The notes under the pieces are model-generated. The model did no database searches. It worked only from the letters and a program-made list of their open reading frames with translations, and was not told where the DNA came from. This document shows, piece after piece, positions 1-5,028 of a DNA stretch of 5,028 nucleotides. The number at the start of each line of letters is the position of its first letter. Within the stretch, counting starts at the first letter, position 1. Both the position numbers and the translations under genes were made by a program. This DNA is from Holophagaceae bacterium (GTDB lineage: Bacteria > Acidobacteriota > Holophagae > Holophagales > Holophagaceae). The stretch is taken from contig JANXQX010000203.1 of NCBI GenBank assembly GCA_025353305.1, positions 1 through 5,028 on the forward strand, read 5' to 3'.

Positions 1-305
1 GCCAGAACCCGATCGGGCTTGCGCTGCGTGATTTCCTTCTCGATTTGCGCCAACATCCGCCCTGTCATCTCACCATGCATTCCTGCACCGGCTTGCAGAT
101 TCACCACTGGTCCCGGCATATGCATCTGTTTGAAGAAAATATCACTCATATTTTCGTCGTAATGCTGGCCCGTATGAATGATGTCCTCCAGAATGGCTGG
201 AGACTTGCCCAATCGGTTGTATTCGACAATGGCAGGGCTCACCATGGCCGCTTTGATGTACTGCGGCCTTGCCCCTACGATGGTCAGTATATGTATGGGT
301 TTCAA
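1..305 (-). CDS. wbpI: UDP-N-acetylglucosamine 2-epimerase, WbpI/WlbD type (N-terminal part, runs off left edge)
   Basis: The first 101 residues of a non-hydrolysing UDP-GlcNAc 2-epimerase are visible. The N-terminal strand ILTIVGARPQ followed by YIK (residues 6-18) is the family signature; R13 and K18 match the conserved Arg and Lys of WecB-type epimerases. HTGQHYDENMSDIFF (44-58) and GEMTGRM (78-84) are also characteristic. In this context the likely reaction is C2 inversion of UDP-2,3-diacetamido-glucuronic acid to the mannuronic form, the last step of the pathway, in the cytoplasm. The start is a TTG at 305-303. An in-frame stop lies seven codons upstream, no ATG lies between, and GGAG sits six bases before the TTG. 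The gene follows the aminotransferase by 37 bases. A WecB-type enzyme making UDP-ManNAc is the alternative; the ARPQYIK form and the neighbours favour WbpI. The active-site half lies outside the window. Confidence 0.9.
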   Translation of the reverse strand, partial: MKPIHILTIVGARPQYIKAAMVSPAIVEYNRLGKSPAILEDIIHTGQHYDENMSDIFFKQMHMPGPVVNLQAGAGMHGEMTGRMLAQIEKEITQRKPDRVL

Positions 306-311
306 ATTTAT

Positions 312-315
312 CTCC
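312..315 (-). promoter_or_regulatory. Shine-Dalgarno GGAG deciding the TTG start of the epimerase
   Basis: On the minus strand GGAG is followed by ATAAAT and then TTG AAA CCC. The six-base spacing supports the TTG at 305 over the other in-frame TTG at 317-315, which overlaps this site. There is no ATG between the upstream in-frame stop (326-324) and the epimerase signature. Confidence 0.7.
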
Positions 316-342
316 AATGTGAATTACTAATTTATTGATGAT

Positions 343-1449
343 TTATTTAATGATTTTTGAAATGCTTGTGATTACCTCATTTCTGTCCATTTCAGGCCAA
401 ATAGGCAAACTAAGCACTTCCTTCGCCGCCTGCTCTGCCACATGACAGTGTGATTCGACGTGACTCTCCCGGTAGAGCTTCAAGTGATGGATGGGCAAGG
501 GGTAATACACCATGGTTCCAATGCCGGCCCGGGCCAGAGCCTCTTGCACTTCATCCCTTCGGCCCGCTTTAATCCGCATGGTGAACTGATGGAACACATG
601 GCCGTCCACGATCTTAGGCAATACCAGAGACGGGTTGCTTGAGAGTTGATCGTGGTAGCTCTGGGCCACGTTGCGGCGCTGGGCGTTCCATTCGTCAATG
701 TGGGGCAGCTTCACCCGCAACATTGCGGCTTGCAATTCATCCAGACGGGAGTTGTAGCCCACGGCTTCATTGTGGTACTTCTTCCTGCTGCCGTGGGCCC
801 GCAACATACGGGCCTCGGCGGCCAGGGCTTCATTATCGGTGGTGAGCATGCCACCATCTCCGAAAGCGCTCAGATTCTTGGTGGGGAAGAAACTGAAACA
901 CCCGAAGGCGCCCATGGAGCCGGTCTGCTTGCCTTTCCAGCTGGCCCCAAAGCTTTGGGCGCAGTCCTCAACAATCTTCAATCCGTGCTTTTCGGCGATA
1001 GCCAGGATGCGGTCCATGTAGCAGGGCCGACCGAAGAGATGGACGGGAATGATGGCTTTGGTGCGCGGCGTGATGGCTGCTGCGATAAGATCGGGATTGA
1101 GGTTGAAGGAATCTTCCTCGATGTCCACGAAGACCGGTGTAGCTCCTACGTGGCTGATAGCCTCGGCGGTGGCGAAAAAGGTGAAGGGGGTGGTGATGAC
1201 TTCGTCCCCAGGGCCAATGCCCAGGGCGCGCAGGGCGATATAGAGGGCGTCGGTACCGCTGTTCAAGCCGATGGCGTGCTTTACACCCAGGTAGGTGGCG
1301 CATTCCTGCTCGAAGGCCTTTTCCTCGGGGCCGAGGATGAACTGGCCCGAGCGCATGACCCGCTGGAAGGCGGCATTGAATTCATCCCAGTGGGCCTGGA
1401 TCTGGGGCTGAAGGTCAAGGATCGGTATTTGTGTCTGAAGGCTCATCAT
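343..1449 (-). CDS. wbpE: PLP-dependent UDP-sugar 3-aminotransferase, DegT/DnrJ/EryC1 family, WbpE/WlbC type
   Basis: A complete 368-residue aspartate-aminotransferase-fold enzyme of usual family length. Visible signatures are SGQFILGPE (34-42), the phosphate-binding LNSGTDAL (62-69), [12 protein letters not shown] (87-98), PVHLFG (135-140), [10 protein letters not shown] (160-169), where D162 and Q165 should contact the cofactor, and [15 protein letters not shown] (186-200), where K191 is the expected PLP-lysine. In this pathway it moves an amino group, normally from glutamate, to C3 of UDP-3-keto-GlcNAcA, giving UDP-GlcNAc(3NH2)A for the acetyltransferase. The paired WbpB-type dehydrogenase needs 2-oxoglutarate to recycle NAD+, so the two reactions are coupled. 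The first ATG (1449) overlaps the acetyltransferase stop as ATGA. A second ATG follows at once (1446) and is better spaced (7 bases) from AAGG, so the protein may start one residue later. The family also covers other amino sugars; the neighbours fix the role. Confidence 0.93.
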   Translation of the reverse strand: MMSLQTQIPILDLQPQIQAHWDEFNAAFQRVMRSGQFILGPEEKAFEQECATYLGVKHAIGLNSGTDALYIALRALGIGPGDEVITTPFTFFATAEAISHVGATPVFVDIEEDSFNLNPDLIAAAITPRTKAIIPVHLFGRPCYMDRILAIAEKHGLKIVEDCAQSFGASWKGKQTGSMGAFGCFSFFPTKNLSAFGDGGMLTTDNEALAAEARMLRAHGSRKKYHNEAVGYNSRLDELQAAMLRVKLPHIDEWNAQRRNVAQSYHDQLSSNPSLVLPKIVDGHVFHQFTMRIKAGRRDEVQEALARAGIGTMVYYPLPIHHLKLYRESHVESHCHVAEQAAKEVLSLPIWPEMDRNEVITSISKIIK

Positions 1450-2030
1450 CCCACCTTGCCCACAAGGCCCTTGGCGTCCTTGAGGTACTTCTGGCCGTAG
1501 CTTGTGGTGGCCTCGCCCTGGGCATCAAAGGCCAGGCGTTCGCCCCGCTCGCACATGTAGCCGATGACCTTGGCAGGCACGCCCGCCACCATGGCGTAGG
1601 GGGGCACATCCTTGGTGACCACGGCCCCAGCGGCCACGAAAGCGCACTCATTAAGGGTGACCCCGCACACGATGGTGGCATTCGCTCCTACGGAGGCACC
1701 CCGTTTCACCAGGGTGGTCATATAATCCGCACTGGTGTTGCGCGGGAAGAGGCAGCGCGGGGTGGTCACGTTGGTGAACACCATGCTGGGGCCACAGAAG
1801 ACGTAGTCTTCGAGGATGACCCCTTCGTAAAGGCTCACGTTGTTCTGGATCTTGCAGTAATCCCCAATCCGCACACCATTCATGACCATGGTGTTCTGGC
1901 CGAAAACGCAATTCTTTCCGATCACGGCCTTGGGATACACATGGGAGAAGTGCCAGATCTTGGTCCCTTCCCCTACTTGGGCACCCTCGTCCACGATGGC
2001 GGTGGGATGGAAATATGGAGGCTTTTCCAT
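1446..2030 (-). CDS. wbpD: UDP-2-acetamido-3-amino-glucuronate N-acetyltransferase, left-handed beta-helix family, WbpD/WlbB type
   Basis: A complete 194-residue hexapeptide-repeat acyltransferase. It opens with [14 protein letters not shown] (7-20), followed by repeated six-residue turns through about residue 84, including [16 protein letters not shown] (55-70) and [11 protein letters not shown] (78-88). A loop at about 85-111 interrupts the helix, which resumes with [12 protein letters not shown] and [12 protein letters not shown] and ends at the VAGVPAK motif (148-154). The IQNN...[11 protein letters not shown] core is characteristic of WbpD/WlbB, which transfers acetyl from acetyl-CoA to the 3-amino group of UDP-GlcNAc(3NH2)A; the family works as a trimer in the cytoplasm. 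The ATG at 2030 is chosen because AAGGAG lies 5 bases upstream. A GTG two codons earlier (2036) begins inside that ribosome site. The gap from the dehydrogenase is 9 bases. The tail after residue 155 looks like a decayed metal-binding segment (see findings). Confidence 0.92.
   Translation of the reverse strand: MEKPPYFHPTAIVDEGAQVGEGTKIWHFSHVYPKAVIGKNCVFGQNTMVMNGVRIGDYCKIQNNVSLYEGVILEDYVFCGPSMVFTNVTTPRCLFPRNTSADYMTTLVKRGASVGANATIVCGVTLNECAFVAAGAVVTKDVPPYAMVAGVPAKVIGYMCERGERLAFDAQGEATTSYGQKYLKDAKGLVGKVG
1451..1457 (-). promoter_or_regulatory. Shine-Dalgarno AAGGTGG of the aminotransferase, inside the acetyltransferase gene
   Basis: The minus strand reads AAGGTGGGATGATGAGC. The AAGG core is 4 bases from the first ATG and 7 from the second, which favours the second. 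It lies within the last codons of the upstream gene, whose TGA overlaps the first ATG, an arrangement typical of translational coupling. Confidence 0.6.
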
Positions 2031-2035
2031 GGTCA

Positions 2036-2041
2036 CTCCTT
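2036..2041 (-). promoter_or_regulatory. Shine-Dalgarno AAGGAG that shares bases with the upstream stop codon
   Basis: The minus strand reads TAAGGAGTGACCATGG. The TAA ends the WbpA-type dehydrogenase, its two A's begin the AAGGAG ribosome site, and the ATG of the acetyltransferase follows after 5 bases. This site decides the start at 2030 over the GTG at 2036. Confidence 0.75.
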
Positions 2042-3377
2042 AGAGCAGGACAACATTCGCTTTGGGGCCATCCACCCGCTTAAGGGCGTTGCGGGTGTCC
2101 AGGATCTGGGCGGCTTCCTTCACGATCAGCTCATAGTCCACGGCGGTATGATCGGTGAGGATCAATACCAGGTCAGCCTGCCGCAGGGTTTCGGCGCAGA
2201 GGGGGATGCTGCTCAGATCATGGCCTTGCTCGGTGAAGTGAGCGATATGGGGGTCATGGTAGGTCAGGGCGGCGCCCCGCAGGGCCAGCAGGTGCAATAC
2301 CGCGGCGCTGGGGCTTTCCCGGGGATCATCCACATCCTTTTTATAGGCCACGCCCAGCACCAGGATTTTCGCGTCGCGCAGGCCCTTGCCCCGGTCGCTC
2401 AGCAGGCGCATGGCTTTCTCCACCACGAACTCGGGCATGCGGCGGTTGATCTCCCCGGCCAGGGCGATGAAGCGGGTATTGAAGTTGAACTCCCTGGCCT
2501 TCCATTCCAGATAATGGGGATCCAGCGGGATGCAGTGGCCGCCTACGCCCGGGCCGGGGTAAAAAGGCATGATGCCAAAGGGCTTGGTGAAGGCGGCGTC
2601 CAGCACTTCCCACACGTTGATGCCCATGCGGTCGCATAGCAGCGTCATTTCATTCACTAAGGCAATGTTCACTGCCCGAAAGGTATTCTCGAAGACTTTG
2701 CTCATCTCAGCCGCTGCCGCGCTGCTGACAGGCACAATATTCAGGATAGTCCTACGATAAAAGGCCACCGCAACCTGGCGGCTGGCGCCATCGGAGGCGC
2801 CTACAACTTTGTTGGTGTTCTTGGTGGTGTAGCGGGCGTTGCCCGGGTCCACCCGCTCGGGACTATGGGCCAGGAAAAAATCCACCCCGGCCTTCAGGCC
2901 CGAGGCTTCCAGGATGGGTTTCATGATCTCGTCTGTAGTACCAGGGTAAGTAGTGCTTTCCAGGCTGATGAGTTGTCCAGGGCGCAGGATTTTAGCGATA
3001 TCCCGGGTGACGGCTTCGATGTACTGAAGATCTGGGTTCAGGTTCTTGTTCAGGGGGGTAGGTACGGCGATGACTAGCACATCCATAGTTCCCATGTGGG
3101 CCACGTCAGTGGTGGCGCTGATGAATCCGCCCGCCACAAGGTCCCGGAGTTCCTCGTCCTTCACATCCCCGATGAAATTCTTTCCCTGGTTGACCAGATC
3201 CACTCGAACCGGGTTGCGGTCGAAGCCCAGGACCTTGAAGCCTACCTTGCCCTTTTCCACAGCAAAGGGCAGACCCACGTAGCCGAGTCCGACGACGCCC
3301 ACCTTGGCGGTGGTGGCTTCGATTTTCGCCAGGAGATCCTGAACGAGTTGAGTGGGCTGCAAATCGAGGGTATCCAT
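2040..3377 (-). CDS. wbpA: UDP-N-acetyl-D-glucosamine 6-dehydrogenase, WbpA/WlbA-pathway type
   Basis: A 445-residue member of the UDP-glucose/GDP-mannose dehydrogenase family, close to the usual 430-450. It has an N-terminal Rossmann NAD domain with VGVVGLGYVGLP (26-37), then VIAVPTPL (102-109), STTYPGTT (141-148) and HSPERVDPG (171-179). The central helix is EMSKVFENTFRAVNIALVNE (224-243), with K227 and N231 in the usual catalytic positions. GVGGHCIPLDP (277-287) holds the nucleophilic C282. The C-terminal UDP-binding domain includes LGVAYKKDVDDPRESP (341-356) and LDTRNA (426-431). It oxidises the C6 hydroxyl of UDP-GlcNAc to the carboxylate with 2 NAD+. The ATG at 3377 lies 4 bases after the previous stop. 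An ATG at 3389, which would overlap that gene by 8 bases, is possible. An upstream in-frame ATG at 3455 would add an unlikely 26-residue leader. UDP-glucose or UDP-ManNAc dehydrogenase is less likely given the neighbours. Confidence 0.92.
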   Translation of the reverse strand: MDTLDLQPTQLVQDLLAKIEATTAKVGVVGLGYVGLPFAVEKGKVGFKVLGFDRNPVRVDLVNQGKNFIGDVKDEELRDLVAGGFISATTDVAHMGTMDVLVIAVPTPLNKNLNPDLQYIEAVTRDIAKILRPGQLISLESTTYPGTTDEIMKPILEASGLKAGVDFFLAHSPERVDPGNARYTTKNTNKVVGASDGASRQVAVAFYRRTILNIVPVSSAAAAEMSKVFENTFRAVNIALVNEMTLLCDRMGINVWEVLDAAFTKPFGIMPFYPGPGVGGHCIPLDPHYLEWKAREFNFNTRFIALAGEINRRMPEFVVEKAMRLLSDRGKGLRDAKILVLGVAYKKDVDDPRESPSAAVLHLLALRGAALTYHDPHIAHFTEQGHDLSSIPLCAETLRQADLVLILTDHTAVDYELIVKEAAQILDTRNALKRVDGPKANVVLL

Positions 3378-3381
3378 CGCT

Positions 3382-4431
3382 TCACCCATGCCCAAGGGGA
3401 ACACTATGCGGCACGTAGTGGAGGTGGACCTCTTTGCCTGTAAAAGCGGATTCATAAAGCGCGTTGATGATTTCCAGGGACTTGCGGCCTTCCAGTCCGT
3501 CCAGCATGGAGCGCTTCCTGGATTCGAGGCAGGCCAGTATGTCCTCGTAGAAGGGCTTGTGGCCTAAGCCATAGACGTTTGGGGGATCGGCGATGGCTAG
3601 CTGGGTCTCCAGGTCTTCGGGTGCCGGTTCGGTAAAGTTCCAGGTGACCATGCGGTTGACGCTGAACCCGCCGACCACCACGGAGCCCGTCTCACCCAAT
3701 ACCGAGATGCTGCCTTCTAAGTCCTTGGGACGGGTGGCGGTCGTGGCCTCGATTACCCCCAGGGCGCCACTCTTGAACTTGAGGACCGCAACCCCTGTGT
3801 CTTCCACCTCGATTTTCACGAGACGGGTGGAGATATAGGACTTCACGGATTCGACGGGCCCCATGAGCCACTGGAGCAGATCAATGTGATGGCTCGCTTG
3901 ATTGGTGAATACACCACCATCCAACTTCCAGGTGCCCCGCCAGGCATCATGGTCATAGTAAGCCTGGGGGCGGGCCCAGCGGATGCGCACGGTGCCGAGC
4001 ACCATTTTCCCGAAACGGCCCTGGTCTACGGCCCGGCGCAATTGTTGGATGGCGGGATTAAAACGGTTCTGTTTGACCACGAAGAGTCGCGTGCCGTTGG
4101 TTTCGCATGTCTCAATGAGATGGTCGGCATCCTCCAAGGTGAGCGACATGGGCTTCTCCACCACCAGCACTGGGACATGGGGCGCCAGCAGGCTGCCGAT
4201 GCCGGGGTGGGACCCGGAGTCCGTAAGGATGGCCGCGATATCGGGCTTAATGGATTTCACCATTGCCAAGGCATCGGTGAAGGCAGGCACCTTCCATTCC
4301 GCTGCGGCCTGCTCGGCGCGCTCAGCTTGCACGTCACAGACGCCCAGCAACTTCAGTTCTGGGATTTGCTCGATGACCTTGAGGTGCCGCTCAGATATCC
4401 GTCCACATCCCACCAGGGCAATGGTTTTCAT
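3382..4431 (-). CDS. wbpB: UDP-N-acetyl-glucosaminuronate 3-dehydrogenase, Gfo/Idh/MocA family, WbpB/WlbA type
   Basis: A complete 349-residue Gfo/Idh/MocA oxidoreductase. The N-terminal Rossmann motif is ALVGCGRISERH (5-16). VVEKPMSLT (90-98) contains the conserved EKP lysine K93, and the C-terminal domain begins with RFNPA (123-127) and carries DGGVFTNQASHHIDLLQWLMG-like residues at 171-191. N177, H181 and D184 fall in the positions of the family's D/N-x3-H-x2-D active-site pattern. The tail ESAFTGKEVHLHYVP is also typical. In the pathway it oxidises C3 of UDP-GlcNAcA to the 3-keto sugar. Known homologues keep NAD(H) tightly bound and recycle it by reducing 2-oxoglutarate, so they work only when coupled with the aminotransferase. 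It starts at an ATG 7 bases after a strong AAGGAG, 66 bases after the kinase gene, and ends 4 bases before the WbpA gene. The family is broad; the specific role rests largely on context. Confidence 0.9.
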   Translation of the reverse strand: MKTIALVGCGRISERHLKVIEQIPELKLLGVCDVQAERAEQAAAEWKVPAFTDALAMVKSIKPDIAAILTDSGSHPGIGSLLAPHVPVLVVEKPMSLTLEDADHLIETCETNGTRLFVVKQNRFNPAIQQLRRAVDQGRFGKMVLGTVRIRWARPQAYYDHDAWRGTWKLDGGVFTNQASHHIDLLQWLMGPVESVKSYISTRLVKIEVEDTGVAVLKFKSGALGVIEATTATRPKDLEGSISVLGETGSVVVGGFSVNRMVTWNFTEPAPEDLETQLAIADPPNVYGLGHKPFYEDILACLESRKRSMLDGLEGRKSLEIINALYESAFTGKEVHLHYVPHSVPLGHG

Positions 4432-4497
4432 GAATTAGCTCCTTCATTATCGGTGGCCTGGCACTCATCACAAAAAATCAATCATTATAAAAACATT
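4432..4497 (-). other. Short AT-rich gap between kinase and sugar-pathway genes
   Basis: This 66-base gap holds the AAGGAG site above. I see no stable hairpin followed by a T run, so no intrinsic terminator is supported and read-through from the kinase gene is expected. A perfect TATAAT occurs on the minus strand at 4489-4484, but no convincing -35 hexamer lies 16-18 bases upstream, so a separate promoter for the enzyme genes is only possible, not shown. Confidence 0.4.
4439..4444 (-). promoter_or_regulatory. Shine-Dalgarno AAGGAG of the WbpB-type gene
   Basis: The minus strand reads AAGGAG, then CTAATTC, then ATG AAA ACC. It is a near-consensus site with 7-base spacing that fixes the start at 4431, and the strongest ribosome site at the head of the enzyme block. 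Confidence 0.75.
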
Positions 4498-5028
4498 TTA
4501 CTTTTTATAACCGTAATGATAGGCATACCGGTAATACCGATACCCCACGTTCATCAGCATCACATCGTTGAAGATGCAGCCTTTGGGCTTGATGCCGGCG
4601 GTCTCGAAGCGCTTGATGGTGGCCTGGATCTCATCCAGGGTGTGGGCTTTGGCTTTGGTGATGAGCAGGGTGGTGCCGGCTTGGCGGCCAATGATCACAG
4701 CATCGGTAACCGCCAGCACGGGCGGCGCGTCGATGATCACCATGTCGTAGGCCTGGGAGATTTCCAGGATGAATTCGCTGAAGCGGCTGGACATCAATAA
4801 CTCAGCGGGGTTGGGTGGGAGCATGCCGCTGGTGATGATCTCCAGGCCAGGTATGCCGGTGGCCCGGACCGCTTGCAGCCAGGGTTTCTGCCCCGAAAGG
4901 ATTTCCGATAGGCCGCCAGAGCGGTGAGTGAGTCCAAAATACTGGTGCAGGTTGCCCCGACGCATGTCGCCATCCACCAGCAGCACCCGGCTGGCGGACC
5001 CGGTCTGGGCCAGCAAGGTAGCGAAATT
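4498..5028 (-). CDS. Wzc-type polysaccharide tyrosine autokinase, C-terminal kinase part (runs off right edge)
   Basis: The last 176 residues of a bacterial tyrosine kinase (BY-kinase). The open frame continues through the window edge, so the TTG at 5016 is an internal leucine. The opening NFAT-LAQTG normally follows the Walker A loop, which must lie just outside. Visible are the Walker A' motif VLLVDGDMRRG (15-25), PPNPAELL (71-78), the Walker B motif VIIDAPP (97-103), and a C-terminal cluster of seven tyrosines in twelve residues (163-174) before the final KK. Such clusters are autophosphorylated in trans; cycling between states is needed for chain-length control and export of capsule or exopolysaccharide at the inner membrane. 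Whether the missing N-terminal half carries a fused Wzz membrane domain, as in proteobacterial Wzc, cannot be seen. The neighbouring sugar-nucleotide genes fit a polysaccharide locus. A MinD/ParA ATPase is excluded by the tyrosine tail. Confidence 0.9.
   Translation of the reverse strand, partial: NFATLLAQTGSASRVLLVDGDMRRGNLHQYFGLTHRSGGLSEILSGQKPWLQAVRATGIPGLEIITSGMLPPNPAELLMSSRFSEFILEISQAYDMVIIDAPPVLAVTDAVIIGRQAGTTLLITKAKAHTLDEIQATIKRFETAGIKPKGCIFNDVMLMNVGYRYYRYAYHYGYKK

Noticed and set aside
45..338. A 97-codon plus-strand open frame at the left edge
   Set aside because: The opposite strand encodes a clear epimerase N-terminus with GARPQ and HTGQH motifs, so this is its antisense shadow.
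646..1500. A 284-codon open frame on the plus strand
   Set aside because: It is antisense to the aminotransferase, runs across the junction with the acetyltransferase, and has low-complexity Gly/Val-rich composition with no motif.
1431..2639. A 402-codon open frame on the plus strand
   Set aside because: It lies opposite the WbpD and WbpA genes, whose family motifs are unmistakable. Its translation is rich in Gly and His, shows no recognisable domain and straddles a gene junction, as expected for an antisense shadow in GC-rich DNA.
3378..3455. Upstream ATG at 3455 giving a 471-residue WbpA with an extra N-terminus
   Set aside because: It would overlap the WbpB-type gene by over 70 bases, and the added residues resemble nothing in the family. 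The ATG at 3377, four bases after the previous stop, gives the usual length.
4448..4464. Possible short inverted repeat around GGTGGCCTGGCAC
   Set aside because: The pairing is only a few bases and no T run follows in the transcribed direction, so it does not qualify as a terminator or operator.
4484..4489. Perfect TATAAT on the minus strand upstream of the WbpB-type gene
   Set aside because: No hexamer resembling TTGACA is found 16-18 bases upstream, and the surrounding DNA is AT-rich enough for chance matches. A promoter is not supported without transcript mapping.
3886..4800. A 304-codon open frame on the plus strand
   Set aside because: It runs opposite the WbpB-type gene, across the intergenic gap and into the kinase. 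It matches no recognisable family and has the same shadow composition.

Overview
This window carries one tightly packed set of six genes, all on the minus strand, so transcription runs from the right edge to the left. Four genes are complete and two are cut by the window edges. In transcription order they are: the C-terminal end of a Wzc-type bacterial tyrosine kinase (right edge), a Gfo/Idh/MocA sugar 3-dehydrogenase (WbpB/WlbA type), a nucleotide-sugar 6-dehydrogenase (WbpA type), a left-handed beta-helix N-acetyltransferase (WbpD/WlbB type), a PLP-dependent sugar aminotransferase (WbpE/WlbC type), and the N-terminal 101 residues of a UDP-GlcNAc 2-epimerase (WbpI/WlbD type, left edge).

Together the five enzymes match, with nothing missing, the known route from UDP-GlcNAc to UDP-2,3-diacetamido-2,3-dideoxy-D-mannuronic acid. 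WbpA oxidises C6, WbpB oxidises C3, WbpE transaminates the 3-keto group, WbpD acetylates the new 3-amine, and WbpI inverts C2. This sugar is known from Pseudomonas aeruginosa B-band O antigen and Bordetella LPS. Here the genes directly follow a chain-length/export tyrosine kinase, so the product probably enters a capsule, exopolysaccharide or O-antigen made by a Wzx/Wzy-type system. That last step is inference, because no glycosyltransferase, flippase or polymerase is visible.

The layout looks like one operon. The four complete enzyme genes are joined by a 4-base gap, a 9-base gap whose stop codon forms part of the next Shine-Dalgarno, and a 4-base ATGA overlap. The only larger gaps are about 66 bases after the kinase and 37 bases before the epimerase. 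Both are AT-rich, neither holds a recognisable terminator, and each next gene has a clear Shine-Dalgarno.

The organism is a Gram-negative bacterium, most likely a proteobacterium, judging from the Wzc-like kinase, the Wbp/Wlb pathway and moderately high GC (around 60% by eye in the central genes). The sequence alone does not allow a closer placement. Long plus-strand ORFs lie opposite the real genes and are shadows. I see no RNA gene, mobile element, CRISPR array or clearly new system; this is a well-formed example of a known pathway with some local details worth checking.
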